A stretch of DNA of 64,000 nt from Daphnia pulex. Lineage: Eukaryota > Arthropoda > Branchiopoda > Diplostraca > Daphniidae. The translations under genes were made by a program, and so were the position numbers. Numbering within the stretch: the stretch's first letter is position 1; each line of letters begins with the position of its first letter. Below, piece by piece: positions 21,933 to 34,700 of this stretch. The DNA is taken from contig NC_060021.1 in the NCBI RefSeq assembly GCF_021134715.1, positions 7,596,501 through 7,660,500 of the forward strand, read 5' to 3'. The notes under the pieces are model-generated. The model saw only the letters and a program-made list of their open reading frames with translations, was not told the DNA's origin and searched no databases.

Positions 21933-24881
21933 GGCTATTTTTTTTTAAAGAAACTTTTCTCTCAGCAATCACAAAAGCGATTTGAGACTAGATTGAGATG
22001 CGATGTGCGTAGCAGACGAGAAAAACGCAGTTTGAGCATTATTATTCATTAAGTGATCCCTAGGTGGCGTTGACGGAGAAAACTATTCAAAAATGTTCTT
22101 TTTGTAAAACCTCACAAAATGTCGCCTTGAATTGTGCAAAAAACCGGTTTAAAATTTCACAAATGAAAACGGCCCATTACAAATAAATTAAATCACGCGT
22201 TTTATACACCATCTATCACTTTGTATTGCAAACATAAGGCCAATATTTATAATACAGGAATGCCTACACGATGAAAAATGATACAACCAATAAGCTGACA
22301 TTCGACTGTGAATTGAAAGTAAAACAAACAAACAAACAAACAAACGATCAAACCTAATCATCATCGGTGCAATACGCTGCAAACGAGGGTTGGGATCTCA
22401 AATAGATGAGGGCAGTTTCCAAAATAATAATAATAAAAAAAAGAATCAAACAAACAAAAATAACACGCACACACGAGATGGGGGGTCATCCACAACAACA
22501 AGAAAAACACGCGCGCGCACACACCTGCTGAATTCAATCAGTTGGGTCTGATCCTTCTGACGAAAAAGAAAGAAAATTCAAGATGATGAACAAACGGATT
22601 TTTGTCGGGAGCTGTAGAGAGAGGAGGGGGGGGGGAGCTTCCATTTATGTACAAGTAACGCTCGGCTTCTTGAATGATAAAACTAAACAGCAAAAAGACC
22701 GAGACCAATTTTGTTTGTTTTCTTTCTGTAAAGATAGAAGAGGGAATGGCGTGAGTTGCGTGTGTGTCTGTGAGGGAAGTAGAAGAGAGAGAGAGAGACA
22801 AGGATTTCAATCTGAAGAAAAACAAACAGAATGATTCAAAAAATTCAATCTCAAGTTTTCTTTCTTTTTTTTCATTTTTACGGGAGGAAGAATTCGTGCT
22901 GTGCTCGGAGACGACTTGATTCTTCCGGCGATATTTTCCATTTCAAATAGAAACCCAAACTTTTTTTTCTGTCTCGTTATTTTATCGCTAATGATTTATA
23001 AATTTAAGCTCGGTTGAAATGAACTTCTTCTTTCTCTCTTTCTCTCATCGCTTTTTATTATTATTATTATTATTTTTTTTAAAGAAGAAAACAACTTTCC
23101 CGTTATATCACATAATAGGCCCTTAACCTCCCCAGTTTCAAAATTCACGAGTATTTGGATGACCCAATTATTTGTTGTCAAATGGACTCGCCCTGAAAAC
23201 AAAAATGCCTTTTCTCAACAAAAACTATTCAAAATCTAATAGAGAGAGAGAGAGTGAGAGAGAAAGAAGCCTGTGGTTTCCTGTTTAATATGAATGCAAC
23301 GTCGATTCAAATCCACACACACACACACAATCACACGAACGAACCAACGCACAACATGAAAAATTGGGGGGAAAGGAGGATATAAAGATATTCAAATTGG
23401 GAGAAAAAAAACACATTTTTTGAATCCCTCCCGCGTTCGCGCCCTCTCAATCATACCCCAAAAAGACACACACACACACACACAAACAGAGAAACAAATC
23501 AGACACACGGCAAAAATACTCGGTGATGGATGATTGTCCGCAAACACACGTAAACGCATTCATACAAATACATACACACGCCAAATTTTCACACGGGAGA
23601 TTATTTTTTGTTTATTAAATGGGAAAAAAAAGTTTAAAATTTATTTTTTTTTGTTGGTTGAAAGAAACGGGAGTGGAACCAAAAAAAAAAAGAGAGAGAG
23701 AAAGATGATATACACATGACATTTACAATCAAAAATTGTCGAGTGGTTGTTTTGTTGTTTCGAAATAATAATAATGAAAAAAAAGAGATACACATTGGGG
23801 GGACAGAGAGAGTGTGTGTGGGGGAGTAGCTATAAGAGCACGCAAAAAAATGGGATGTCCTCCCCCCTCGAAATATTCTAACGGGGAATTTTGAAGGTGT
23901 GTAAAACCTCTTGTTGATTGGCACGAGAATAATTGTGTTTTTTTTTATTTTTATTTTATTTTCAACTTTTTTTTGATTCAAGGATGGGGGCGAATAAGAT
24001 AGAGAAAAAAAAATTCAAAAAATGGCGCGTTCCCGGATTTTTCTCTCCCCCCCGCTACACACCCAGAGAGGCCGAAGAAAAAAGGGGAAAAATATCAAAC
24101 AAAAGATGAAATCGAATTTTTTTTTTGCTTGCTTAAATTAAAATAGGGATAGTATAGTTATTATTTATTAATAGATGATGGGAAGCAAGTAAAATGAAAT
24201 TGTTGACGATAAGAAAAAAAATGAAACTTTGCCGTTTTCGTTGAATATCCTTCAATTCCCTCCTCAAACTCAAACTCGCCATCAAATCAATGTGAGGTGC
24301 GTCTGCTCTGCGGTGGGTTTTTTTACGAAACGGTTGACAAAAGAAAAATCAAGGAGGAAATGAAATGAAATGAAAAAAAAACAACCCTGTTGAACCTGAG
24401 GTCACGCCCATCATCATCACCATCAGCTGTTGTTTGTTAATTTGTGTGTCTAGTCTCTTTTTCTTTCTTGTTATTTATAATAAACGAAATGTGTGTGGTG
24501 GATAAGAAGAAGAAAGAAAAAAACGGAAGGAAAAATAGAAGAACCTCTCTCGAAAATCATCAATCATCCATCATAGAAATTCGGTGGCGATCACGCGAGA
24601 TGGCACTGTCTTTCCAATCATTTGCAAACGGGGGGAGGAAGAGGAAGAGGTGGGCACGCAAAAAAATTTTTGTTTCAAATTGAATAATTTTTTCTTTTTC
24701 TGAGAACGAAAAAAAAAAATGTAGGGGGAAGGTGGAGCAAAAAGCGGATTCCTTTAGTTGTCAAGTTTCATTTTTAAATCAAACCCTGAGCGCACGCCAC
24801 AGTTGTTGAACTTTGTGTAAAAATAAGCCAATGGAAGGTACGATTGGGTGGGGAGGAGGAGGAGGAGGAGTTGTGATTTCA
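21933..24881. other. Spacer: IVD upstream and TCF 3' flank
   Basis: Nothing coding is supported. The 200 bases right of 21932 are the IVD 5' flank. From about 22.3 to 24.88 kb the DNA is AT-rich with many simple repeats: CAAA at 22322-22346, CA tracts near 22460-22525, 23313 and 23466, GA at 22782-22800, TTA at 23055-23075. It lies directly downstream of the TCF stop at 24882, so much of it is probably the long 3' UTR of that gene. Several AATAAA-like hexamers on the minus strand (for example near 23054-23059) prevent choosing one end. Confidence 0.45.
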
Positions 24882-25719
24882 TCAGGTGACACTGACAATG
24901 GCGTGCGAATTGGTGTCGGAGGCTTTGCTGACGGATGAATGGGCCTTGTCTTTGTTGCTGTTGCTGCTACACTGACCCGTCAGCTGGTTGACACTCAACG
25001 GATTGTTGATGTCGTGCGGATTGGTGCCGATGGGGTGCCGGTGGGGCAGGTTGGCCGGCGGTAGGAGCATCCCGTGATGGTGTTGCTGCTGCTGCTGGTG
25101 TTGGTGATGAGAATTCTGATGCTGCTGCTGCTGCCCAGTCGGCACCGGGTGATGCGGATGGTGGGAGTGATGGTGATGCGAATGATGGACCGAATGGTGT
25201 GAATGACCCGATCCGGACGGACTAGGCCCTGGCAGCATGTTGTACAGTCCGAAAGGTAGGCCCGGCGTGCTGCCGTTGCCGGAAGACGACGACGACGACG
25301 AGGAGGACGAAGCGGCCGAGAGACTCGTCTGGGCCGTGATCAGCGACGACTTGCCGATGATGCCAATGATGGCGTCATGTCCACTCGTCGTGTAGCTGGC
25401 CGAAGACGGGGTGGCCGGCGACGGCGTCAGTGGGCACGGAGAGGCCAAGCTCGTGCTGGGACTAGGTAGGATGGCCGGACTGGCAAGCGAGGAGAGGCTG
25501 AGACCTGGACTGGAGAGTCCCAAATCGGAAGCCGAGGTGGCACCTCCGTCATCGTCGTCGGCTGCGCCAGCGTCCGAATCGCTGCTGGCGCCGTCGTCGT
25601 CGTCCACTTTGGAATCGGGTGAACGCGTTTCGCCCACGCTGCCCGCGCTGCCCAAATTGTCCTCAGAGTGGTCCGCCTCGTCCGCCCCGTCCATGTACCG
25701 GATGCACTTCTTCTTCCTC
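24882..25719 (-). CDS. pan: TCF terminal exon B: completes the C-clamp (E-type tail)
   Basis: This exon enters in phase 2 and starts [12 protein letters not shown], which supplies the fourth C-clamp cysteine and the basic patch. An acidic stretch follows ([28 protein letters not shown]), then Ser/Pro-rich sequence, a poly-Ser run and His/Gln-rich blocks ([26 protein letters not shown]). It ends in a stop at 24882. The full C-clamp is the second DNA-binding element that reads GC-rich helper sites in Drosophila Pan and vertebrate TCF E-isoforms. NNPLSVNQL is faintly like the CtBP motif PLSLx but is not a clear match. Confidence 0.88.
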
Positions 25720-28700
25720 CTGCGAATCGACACCATTCCCCAAAGCAAAGGGCAAAGACAAAACAAAAAAAAAGAGAAACGTTTAAAACCAAATTGCTGA
25801 CGAATGTTTCAAAAATCAAACAATTTAAATTATCGACAAATCAAAAAAATTAGGCCAAGAAAAACGGAAAACAGAAACATTCCACTAATTTCGAGTGAAT
25901 AAATGGCGGCGATGCAACTATAAAATTAACGTGGAGGGAAACATCAACATTTTTTAAAAATCTAATTAAAAATAAAAACCAACAAACAAACAATCCAAAT
26001 AAACAAAACAGACATCTTTTTTTTAAAAACAATGTGGAATGCGTCATGCTTTTTTCCACAAATTATAAATGTTTTTTTTTGTCTTCGCTACGCAGCAGGA
26101 GAGAAAGATCCGGCGAAATTTACAAGAAGAAGAACCTAAAACACTGAAAAAAAATTTTTTTTTTCTGGCATAAAAGAAGAGAGAGAGATCAATAAATCCA
26201 ATCAACCGAAAAACCAAACAAACAAATGTCATACAAAAAAGTGTGAATAAATAAAAATCAAATTACAGCGACAAAACTGAAAAATGGTGTCGGTCTAGAA
26301 GAGGGAGGAATTAACAACCAAAAAACAAACAGACCAACATAAATTCTTGAAAAATAAAAATCAAAAAATAAATCAAAATTTCGAAATTAAGAAAAATAAA
26401 TTGATCACGAGATGAGTTTGCACGGTCAAAAAGTTTCCAACACCTTGTCAAAATTTGCTGTGCCGTGTGGTTGGTGATGTGTCGATGTCACGCGTCGCTA
26501 TCTATTTATTTATTTCGCGGGAGGGAGAGGAATTGGGGGGATCACTTCTTTCGAAAAAAAAAATAAAGTTGAATGAGGGAAAAATGTGGATAATCAATCT
26601 TCTTCTTTTTCCATTTTAGTTAAATTTTTGTAATTTTTTCTGGTTTCTATATTATTCTTCAGTTATTTTTTTGTTTTTGGTCTTTCTTGAGAGAGAGATA
26701 AGTCGTCGAACGCAATTTCTCTTCTTCTTTTTTATCTTCTCTTTTCCTCCTTAATTTACAGGTTGACGTAGGTAGGCTCTTGCGGTGACAGCTGGTTGAT
26801 GAGCGTCGTCGCCGCTGCGGCCAGAACGGAATCCTCGACCGATGACGACAGATCAAACTGGTGATGAAGATGATGATGATGATGGTGATGTTGTTGTTGC
26901 TGTTGTTGCGTCTGCTGCTGCTGATGCAGGAGATGGTTCAGGTGGTGGAGCGACGACGGCTGTTGTTGAGCCGATTCAACTAATGTCGTGTTGTTACTAC
27001 TTTGCTGTTGCTGCTGCTGTTGTTGCTGTTGCATATGGTTGTTGAAATTCTCCAGCGACAGGCCGGCAAAGTGTGCCATGGCTCCGTAATTGAAGGCCGC
27101 TGCTGCGGCAGCGGCAGCCGCAGCGGCCGCCGCAGCTGCCGAAGACGTCGGAGGTAAGACGAGGACGCTGGCCGTGTTGTTGGCTCCTCCGCCGCGGCCG
27201 CCGTGGTCGCCGTAGTGATGCGACGACATTTGCGGAAGAATTCCGTTGCTCGTCTGCTGGTGTCGGTTGCTGGAAGTGATCGAACTTGTCGTCGTCGTAG
27301 TTGTAGAGTGGTTGTTGTTGTTGTTGATGTGGTTGACCGGCGTCGTCGACTGCGATGGAGGAAGAACTGCGACCGGCGTCATCACTCCGCCGGTTCCGGG
27401 AGACGGTAGCGACGCGTTGTCCGCCGAATGAGTCGAGCGCGAATGTCCGGGACTGTTTTTCGTTTGGTTTTGTTTTTTCGTTTTTTTCAATTCGATTTTT
27501 TCGTTGTTGTTGGTCGATTCGAACGATCGGGGGCGACGGATTACAAGTTTCAGTTGTAGTTTAGATTTATAGATATTCATATTGTTTGTTTTTATAGAGA
27601 TACTAACAACAGATTTGTATGTGTGTGTCGGCCAATGAGCGTCAAGGCAAACGGTGAATTTGAAAAATGGAATAACAATTCTGAAAATTTGAAAAATGAG
27701 TTAAGTGACGTGTGCCTTGACGCTGGGCAGACACACTCCACATTTTCTGACGTGCAAACACACACGGCTTCTTCCCTTTTTTGAAAAATCATTTGTTTTG
27801 CTTTCTCTTTTTAAAATCTAGAAATGAAAAAATTCAACGGAATAAAACGAGAAACAACTCAGGAAGAAAAAACAAACAATAAGAAATGAAGAATAATAAT
27901 AATAGGAGGATTCTATGAGGGAATTTTTCGGGTGGGGTCTAGTGATCATCAACACGACGGACGAATTAAGTCACCGACGGAATTTCGTAACCAAATCAGA
28001 ATGTTGAACTCAAATCAAAATGTTTTGTGTCCACACAGACAAATAGACAGACAAACCCAACGAGATGATGAAGAAGAAAAACAAAAACAACCAACAAAAT
28101 CAGGAGGAGGAGGAGTGGGACAACCAAAAACTCATCAAAAAATCGTTAATTTTATAATAATAATAAGAAGAAGAAGAACGAATTCGGTGATTTTCACTTT
28201 TTGGCGTGGTGATTTACAATCAATTAAAAGTAAAGAAATCATTTGTCAAATCAATAAAACCAACTAAAAATTTTGCTTCTAAAATCAAATTCCAATAACA
28301 AAACAAAAGTGGGAGGGAAGAAGTAGAATCAAACTTATCCTAAAGAAAAAAAAAAAGAGTTAATTTCTGATTGGGTTTTTACCTGCAAGGTTTGCACCAT
28401 TGACTCTGCTGGTCGAGGCCGTACCGCGCCCGGCATTTTTTCATGTTGTTACCTAATAACGCAAACAACGAAAAAAAAAATAGATAACGAAACCGAAAAG
28501 AAAAGATTCAAGCCATTAATTCACACACTAATAAAATTTTGCTTTAAAATAATAAAAAAAAATTAAAGAAAAGCAAGGACAAAGTATGTAATTTGATTTT
28601 TTAGTGAACGTGTGTTAGAGAGAGAGAGAGAAGGGTCGGAAATGTTATGGGATTAGTAGTTGATGAAAGGATTAGAGACGAAAAAAAATTGGCAATGAAA

Positions 28701-31700
28701 ATAGCGTGTCGGGATCGTGTGAACTTGAATGTGTGTGTGTCTGGTGAAATAATAATAAAAGGGAGAAAACTATGGCCGTGACGAGACACACAAAAGTCTA
28801 AGAGGTTCTATAAAAATATGCGTCCATGCATATCTAAATAGCAGTAATAGTCGGGGAGAGACTACCAGTAGCCAGGGCTTTTGAAAATAAAAAATTAACT
28901 AAACGCGCTGGAATTAATTTTTGTAGGAAAAAACAAAAACAAGAAATTACGTCAAATGTCTTTTTTCTCTTTGCGTCAGGTGTGTGTCGGGGGAGAAAAT
29001 TGGGGGGGGGGAAACTGAAGGGGTAATAAACGAGACTAAAATGTTTACACACACACACACAACAGACACGGGGAATTTTGTGGCGGGAGTGGCCAATAAA
29101 AGGGAGGACTAATAATAAAAAAAAAGAAGAGAATTGTGTGGCTATTGGTGGTGGTGACCATTCATCACGAGTAAACTATTGTGGGAGGGTAAAGGGAGGG
29201 ATTTGTCCCTGTTTTTTCTTGCTTGTCTGGCCATCAACAATACAGTTAAAAACCGCGCAATTTTTTTTTCAAAATTTGAAATAAAAAATGTCAAGGGAAT
29301 TCAAAAGGTGCCGAAAAAAATTCACAAAAAAGTGGAGGGATCGGTGGTGCAACATGGAAACAACCAAGTGGAAACCAAAAAATGGAGAACACACAACAAC
29401 AAAACTAAAAAAACAAAACGGCAACCAACCACACACACACACACAGAAAGTCAAATAATAAAAAGGTTTTGGGGGCTACACACGTACACACTGAAACAAA
29501 AACGGACAAATAACAACAAGAAGGGAATGAAGAAAAAAAAAGGATCTTCTCGGTCTGAAAAGCACAAGACAAGAGAAAAGACAAATTGTAACTACTACTG
29601 TAAAAAGTTTTTTTAAAAAAAGAGACTAGTATGCACGCAGACTAAATAGTAAGAAAAGACTGAAGGCGATGGGGGGAATGATTCACGACCGTATACAATC
29701 AAAGGTGAGTGCCAGGTAAAATGGAATTTTACAAATAAAAATAAAATAGACGCTGGCTATGTGCATCAAGGTTATTTTTCTTTCGTTCTACATCGCGCTT
29801 TTTTATCTCTTTTATTTTTCAAGAGGAAATAAAAGAATTTTTTCTAAAACACAAAAAAAAAGTATTTAATGCTAAACGAAAGAAGCCGAGAAGAACTGGT
29901 TCCGTGACCGAGCGCACTCAATCCCTTTCGACTATCGGTAAAAGGAATAAAATTATATAAGAACCGACTAGAGTGAGTAAAGTGGAGAGAGGAAAATGGA
30001 GGGGGGGAGTACATTTTCAACCCAAAAAAAAGAAAAAGAACGGGAGAAATCAAATAAAATCAAATGAAAAAAATAAATAAATTAGAGGGGGGGAAAATAA
30101 TAATTGGGTAAGAAAAAGGAGTGGGCGGACAGGTACGGAGATGAGTGTGTGCTGCGCGGTTGATTTATTTTTTTTGTTACGTAATAAAAAAAAAATCCCA
30201 AATTAAAGGAAAATAAATAAAGCGGGACCAGAGAGGCAATGTCCGAACGATCAGCAAAAAAAAAAATCAAAATCAAATGGATTTTTCTAAAAAAATAATA
30301 ATAAAAAAATATTTTTGGTGGATTTTTTTGGTGATGTGGTTGGTGGAAGTGATGGTGGTTGGTGTGTATGTGTGTTTTTTTTTTGTTTTGTTTTTTTTTT
30401 GTTTTTTTTCAATTACCTCCGGCCTCACTCGGTTTCTCCCGCCTTCGTTTCCTCTTCTTTCCCTGGGCGTAATTATCACGGGCCGTCCAGCCGGGATGCA
30501 GCTGCATGTGGACCTGCCGCTCTTTGCGTGCCAGTTCATAGTATTTCGACTGTTCCTCGCGGCCGAGAGCGTGCCACTGTGCACGATGGAAGGATTGACG
30601 GACCACAAACGAAGAAGAAGTCGACCCACGAAGACGGTTGAAGGTAGAAGAACCCCAGCGCCAATTTTGGAATTTTTTTCGTTTTCAACAAATTTCGTTG
30701 TTTTTTCGTGGACATTGTTTTGATGTTGCGCGCGGTCGTTCGTTTGTTTGTTTTGTTGTTTCGTGGAGGGATAAAGGTGGATCAAGGTGGGACAAAGAGG
30801 ATGGTTGGCGTGTGTCCAAAACAGAAGGTAGATCGGTCACAAAGGAGGGGGAAAAAATATAATATAATAAAATAATAATCAACAAACAACATTTTTTGGT
30901 AGTTTTGTTGGTTGTTGGTTGTAGTTTGGGGGCAAAACGATTGGTCACGTCATGGGCCAATCAAAACAAATTTTTTCCAACATAAATCAAACGGACAGGA
31001 GGAGGAGGAGGAGGAGGAGAAGAAGAAACAAACACAAAAGGGGAGAACCAAAGAACCGATCGTCGATAAAAGGAAAGATTGTGTGGGGAAATCGGGTTGC
31101 ATTTGAAATGTTGCGGGATAATTTTTTAAAAGGTTCCAGGAAAATCAGGAAGAAAAGAAGGTCACACAGAGAGAGAGAGAGGAGCAGGAGGAGAATTAAA
31201 AAAAAAAGAGACAAATAAAAAAAAAATAGAGGATGGTTAGTTCTGATGTACGTTCCATCATTGGCCTCCCAAATAAAATTTTCCAAAAAAGAAATGACGG
31301 AATCGCTCCCGATTTCTTTTTTCAAAAATTTGGTTTAAATATAATTATTAATCAAGATTCAACAATTTGAAAAAAAAACAACAAAAAGAAACCCTCGTCG
31401 AGAAAAAAATAGTGGAGAGAGAAACAATAAATAACAAAATGATAAATAAACGATTTGTTAAGAAATTTTCAAAAAATCCGCGACACATCCACACAGAGAC
31501 GAGAGAGAGAGAGAAACAATCAAATAACACAATCAACAGCGTAATAACACACCAAATAAAATATAGAGGGAGATTTTTCACTGGACACGTTCGAGAGAGA
31601 GAGAGTTTAAAAAAAAAATCATATCGGTTATAAATTATTTGTAAATAATAGTTTTTGTTCCCTAAAATTTTGGTTTCCCTAAATTTCAACCCCTAAATAA

Positions 31701-34700
31701 CTTTGGAAAATAATTTAAAAAAAAATAAATCCTCGGATGGAGAGTCGAGATCGTCGTCGTAAAAAAAAAGGGCCGGTGTGTGTGTCAAAAATGATGTTGT
31801 GTATAATGTGTGTGTGTGTATGTGTGTTGATGCAATCAAAAAGTGTTGAGCGTTAAAAGGAGAGAGAGAGAGAAGTAGAATTGTTGTTGTTCAAGAAAGA
31901 GAGAGAGAGAGTAGAGAGTGGTAGTAGTAGTTTTTTTTTTTAGCAGATTGGACGCAGATCATCAACGGTTTAAATACCTCCGTCAGCGGCTTTGTCGCGC
32001 TTGTTGCGCCGCTTGCGAGCGGCGCCCGACGCGACGCTGTCCCTCATGGTCCAGTTTGGATAGAGCTGCATGTGCAGTTGACGTTGCTGGCGGGCCATCT
32101 CATAGTATCGCGATTGCTCTTCGCGGCTCAACGTGTGCCACTTTATTTTTTGAATTTTCGTATTTTTTTGTGCGGGAGGGGAAATCGCAACGAACGAACG
32201 AACGAAAATAAAAAAAAAAAATGTCCGGAAATAGAGAGAGATGGGACGGAGAGAAATATTAAAACATTTGTGTTGTGCTGTTTTTTTCTTCTTAATGAAA
32301 AAATATAGAAATAATTTGCATAAAAAGGGAAAATCACAACCCCACCCCAAATATGAATTGGAATGGATACCCATCATTCATTCATATCCCCCTCCCAGCG
32401 CCTACTGATGACGACGGGTTAGAAAATCAAAACTGGAACTCTGTCAGGTTTTTGATTGAATAATTACGAATCCATCAAACCCCCCTCCCCCACACCAAAA
32501 ATGGACAAAATAAAAATAGGACGAGATGTTATTAAAACCGAAAAAAAACTCAACTAAAAAAAAATTAATCGAATGAATCAATTGGAAAAAAAAAATAACT
32601 AAAACAAATCAAACAAAACAATACTACTACCCCGCCCAAAAAATTTCGAAATTTTAATAATTAGAAATAACGACAAAAATGGGCAAAGAATTTCTTTCAA
32701 ATGAAATCAACCAACTTCTTTTCATGGTTGCTTTCGTACCAAAAACTATCAATTCTTTTTTTCTTTTTTGAACCCCGATTGTCGTTATTTCGATCGAGAC
32801 AATTAGACAAAACGCCAACTTCGAAAAAATAAAACGTCATTTGTGTTTGTTATTGTTGTAGGAGGAGAGAAGAAGCTTACCCGTCGGCCGAGGATTTGGT
32901 TGATGGCGGCGCTCTCTTTGAGCGTGCATTCGGCTACCACTTTGGCCCGCATCTCCTTCATGTAGAGCATGAACGCGTTCAACGGCTTCTTGATGTGCGG
33001 CTTCTTCTTCTCGGCGGCTAATGTCCGGGCGAATAAATAAATAACCAAAGAAAAAACAAAAAAATCCCCACCGAAAAAGAAGAAGAGAAAACGTTAACAA
33101 CCATTTTTGATCCATCAATTTCTCTGCGCGTTCTCTTTTATGTTTGGCGCTTGGCGAGCTCATGTTTACCTTGGGAGGAGGTGTTGTTGTTGTTGGGCGG
33201 TGTCGACTGCGTCGTCGACCTAGAGTCCGACTGCGTCGCTGAACTGCTGGCCGCTTTGGCATCATTGTGTCCGCTTCTGCTTTGACCGGACCAAACACAA
33301 AAGGGAGGAGGACCAAAAAAGAAAAAGAAAGAAATCAAGTGTTAGTACGTCAGCGACCGCTAGATGGCTTTGGCGCAGGGATTTATCGTGAAAAAGAATA
33401 AAATGAAACCCCTCGCTTCTTAAGGAATAAAAAAAAACTTGCCCAGCTTCTTTCTGTTGTTTTTTGTTGTTTCCAAGTTAAAAACTCGTAAGAATAATCT
33501 TTACCTGTGATTTTGTTCGCCTAAAAGACCCATAGAAAGTCCAGGTTCTTGTTTGACGCCATGGTGAAGACTCGACAATGCGGCAGCGTGGCCTGGACTC
33601 ATCAGCGGATGGCCGCCGTGCAGTCCCGGATGGGGTAACAAGCTCGGAGAAAACCTAGACACACACACGACAAGACATTTTCGATTCACACAAGGGGGAA
33701 ACGAAAAAGGAAAAAAAAAAGGAAATATATATTTATTTATTTAGACATGTTGTTGTTGTTGCTGCTGTCATTCAGATTACCAAAAGGTCCGTTAACATTC
33801 CATTGAAAATCCCACCGAAGAAATGTTTAAAAATACAAAAATAAAAAGGAACTTCCCCCCTTTTTTTTCTCTCTCTCTCAAAGAAGAAAAAACTCATTCT
33901 TCTTCTTCTCTTTTACCTTTTCTCTTTTGATAATTTAAATTCACGGGGTGCCATAAGATTGGGGTGGGGGGGTTTGGTGGTGGGGGTCTAAAGTTAAAAA
34001 GGAAATGGGAACTTCGTGCGCGTTGGGGTAAAAAGAAAAGAAGATGAAAAGGGAAGAAATATAAATCAGTTCCGTGTAGACCGTCGAGGAATTACTAATC
34101 AAAACGAAACGAGGAGGGGGGGAAATCATATTTATACATACATATAATAAGACTCTCTCTATCTTTTGGGCTTTTCCATGTCTGAAAGAAGAAGAAGAAG
34201 AAGAAGAAGCGTCTTATTTCGATACAACTAAAAGGAAAATTCTTGAGCTGTAAAAAAAAAGGCCTTCGAGAGAAGAATTCTTGACATTGTACAAGAATCG
34301 TGTATAGATTTGCAGCGTCACTTTCGTTTCTTCTTCTCCTACATTCCCTCCTTTTTTTTAATGATTGATAATAGCCAACGAAATTTTATTTATATTTTTT
34401 TCCCTTCAAATTTAAATTCGATGAAAATAACTTTTCCAAAAAAATTTCCAATTTTTTTTTCTCTTTTTCTTTCTGGATCATTTTCTTTTTTTTTCGCGCT
34501 TGCGTGTTCCAAAGGGAAGAAATAAATAAAAAAAAAATTCTAAGGGAAATGTAAAGAAAAGAAGATTTGTTTGTTGTGGGTTTGAATATCAACAGCCAAC
34601 ACACATCAGGAAGTTGATGGATGTTTGCTGCGCCTCCTCTTCCCACTTCTTTTCTTTTCCCTCGCAGAGAAGAAAATACACAACAAGGATGGGTGGGGGG

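Noticed and set aside
29179..29616. Lys-rich plus-strand frame of 145 codons within the TCF gene
   Set aside because: Antisense to an intron and made of AAA/ACA simple repeats.
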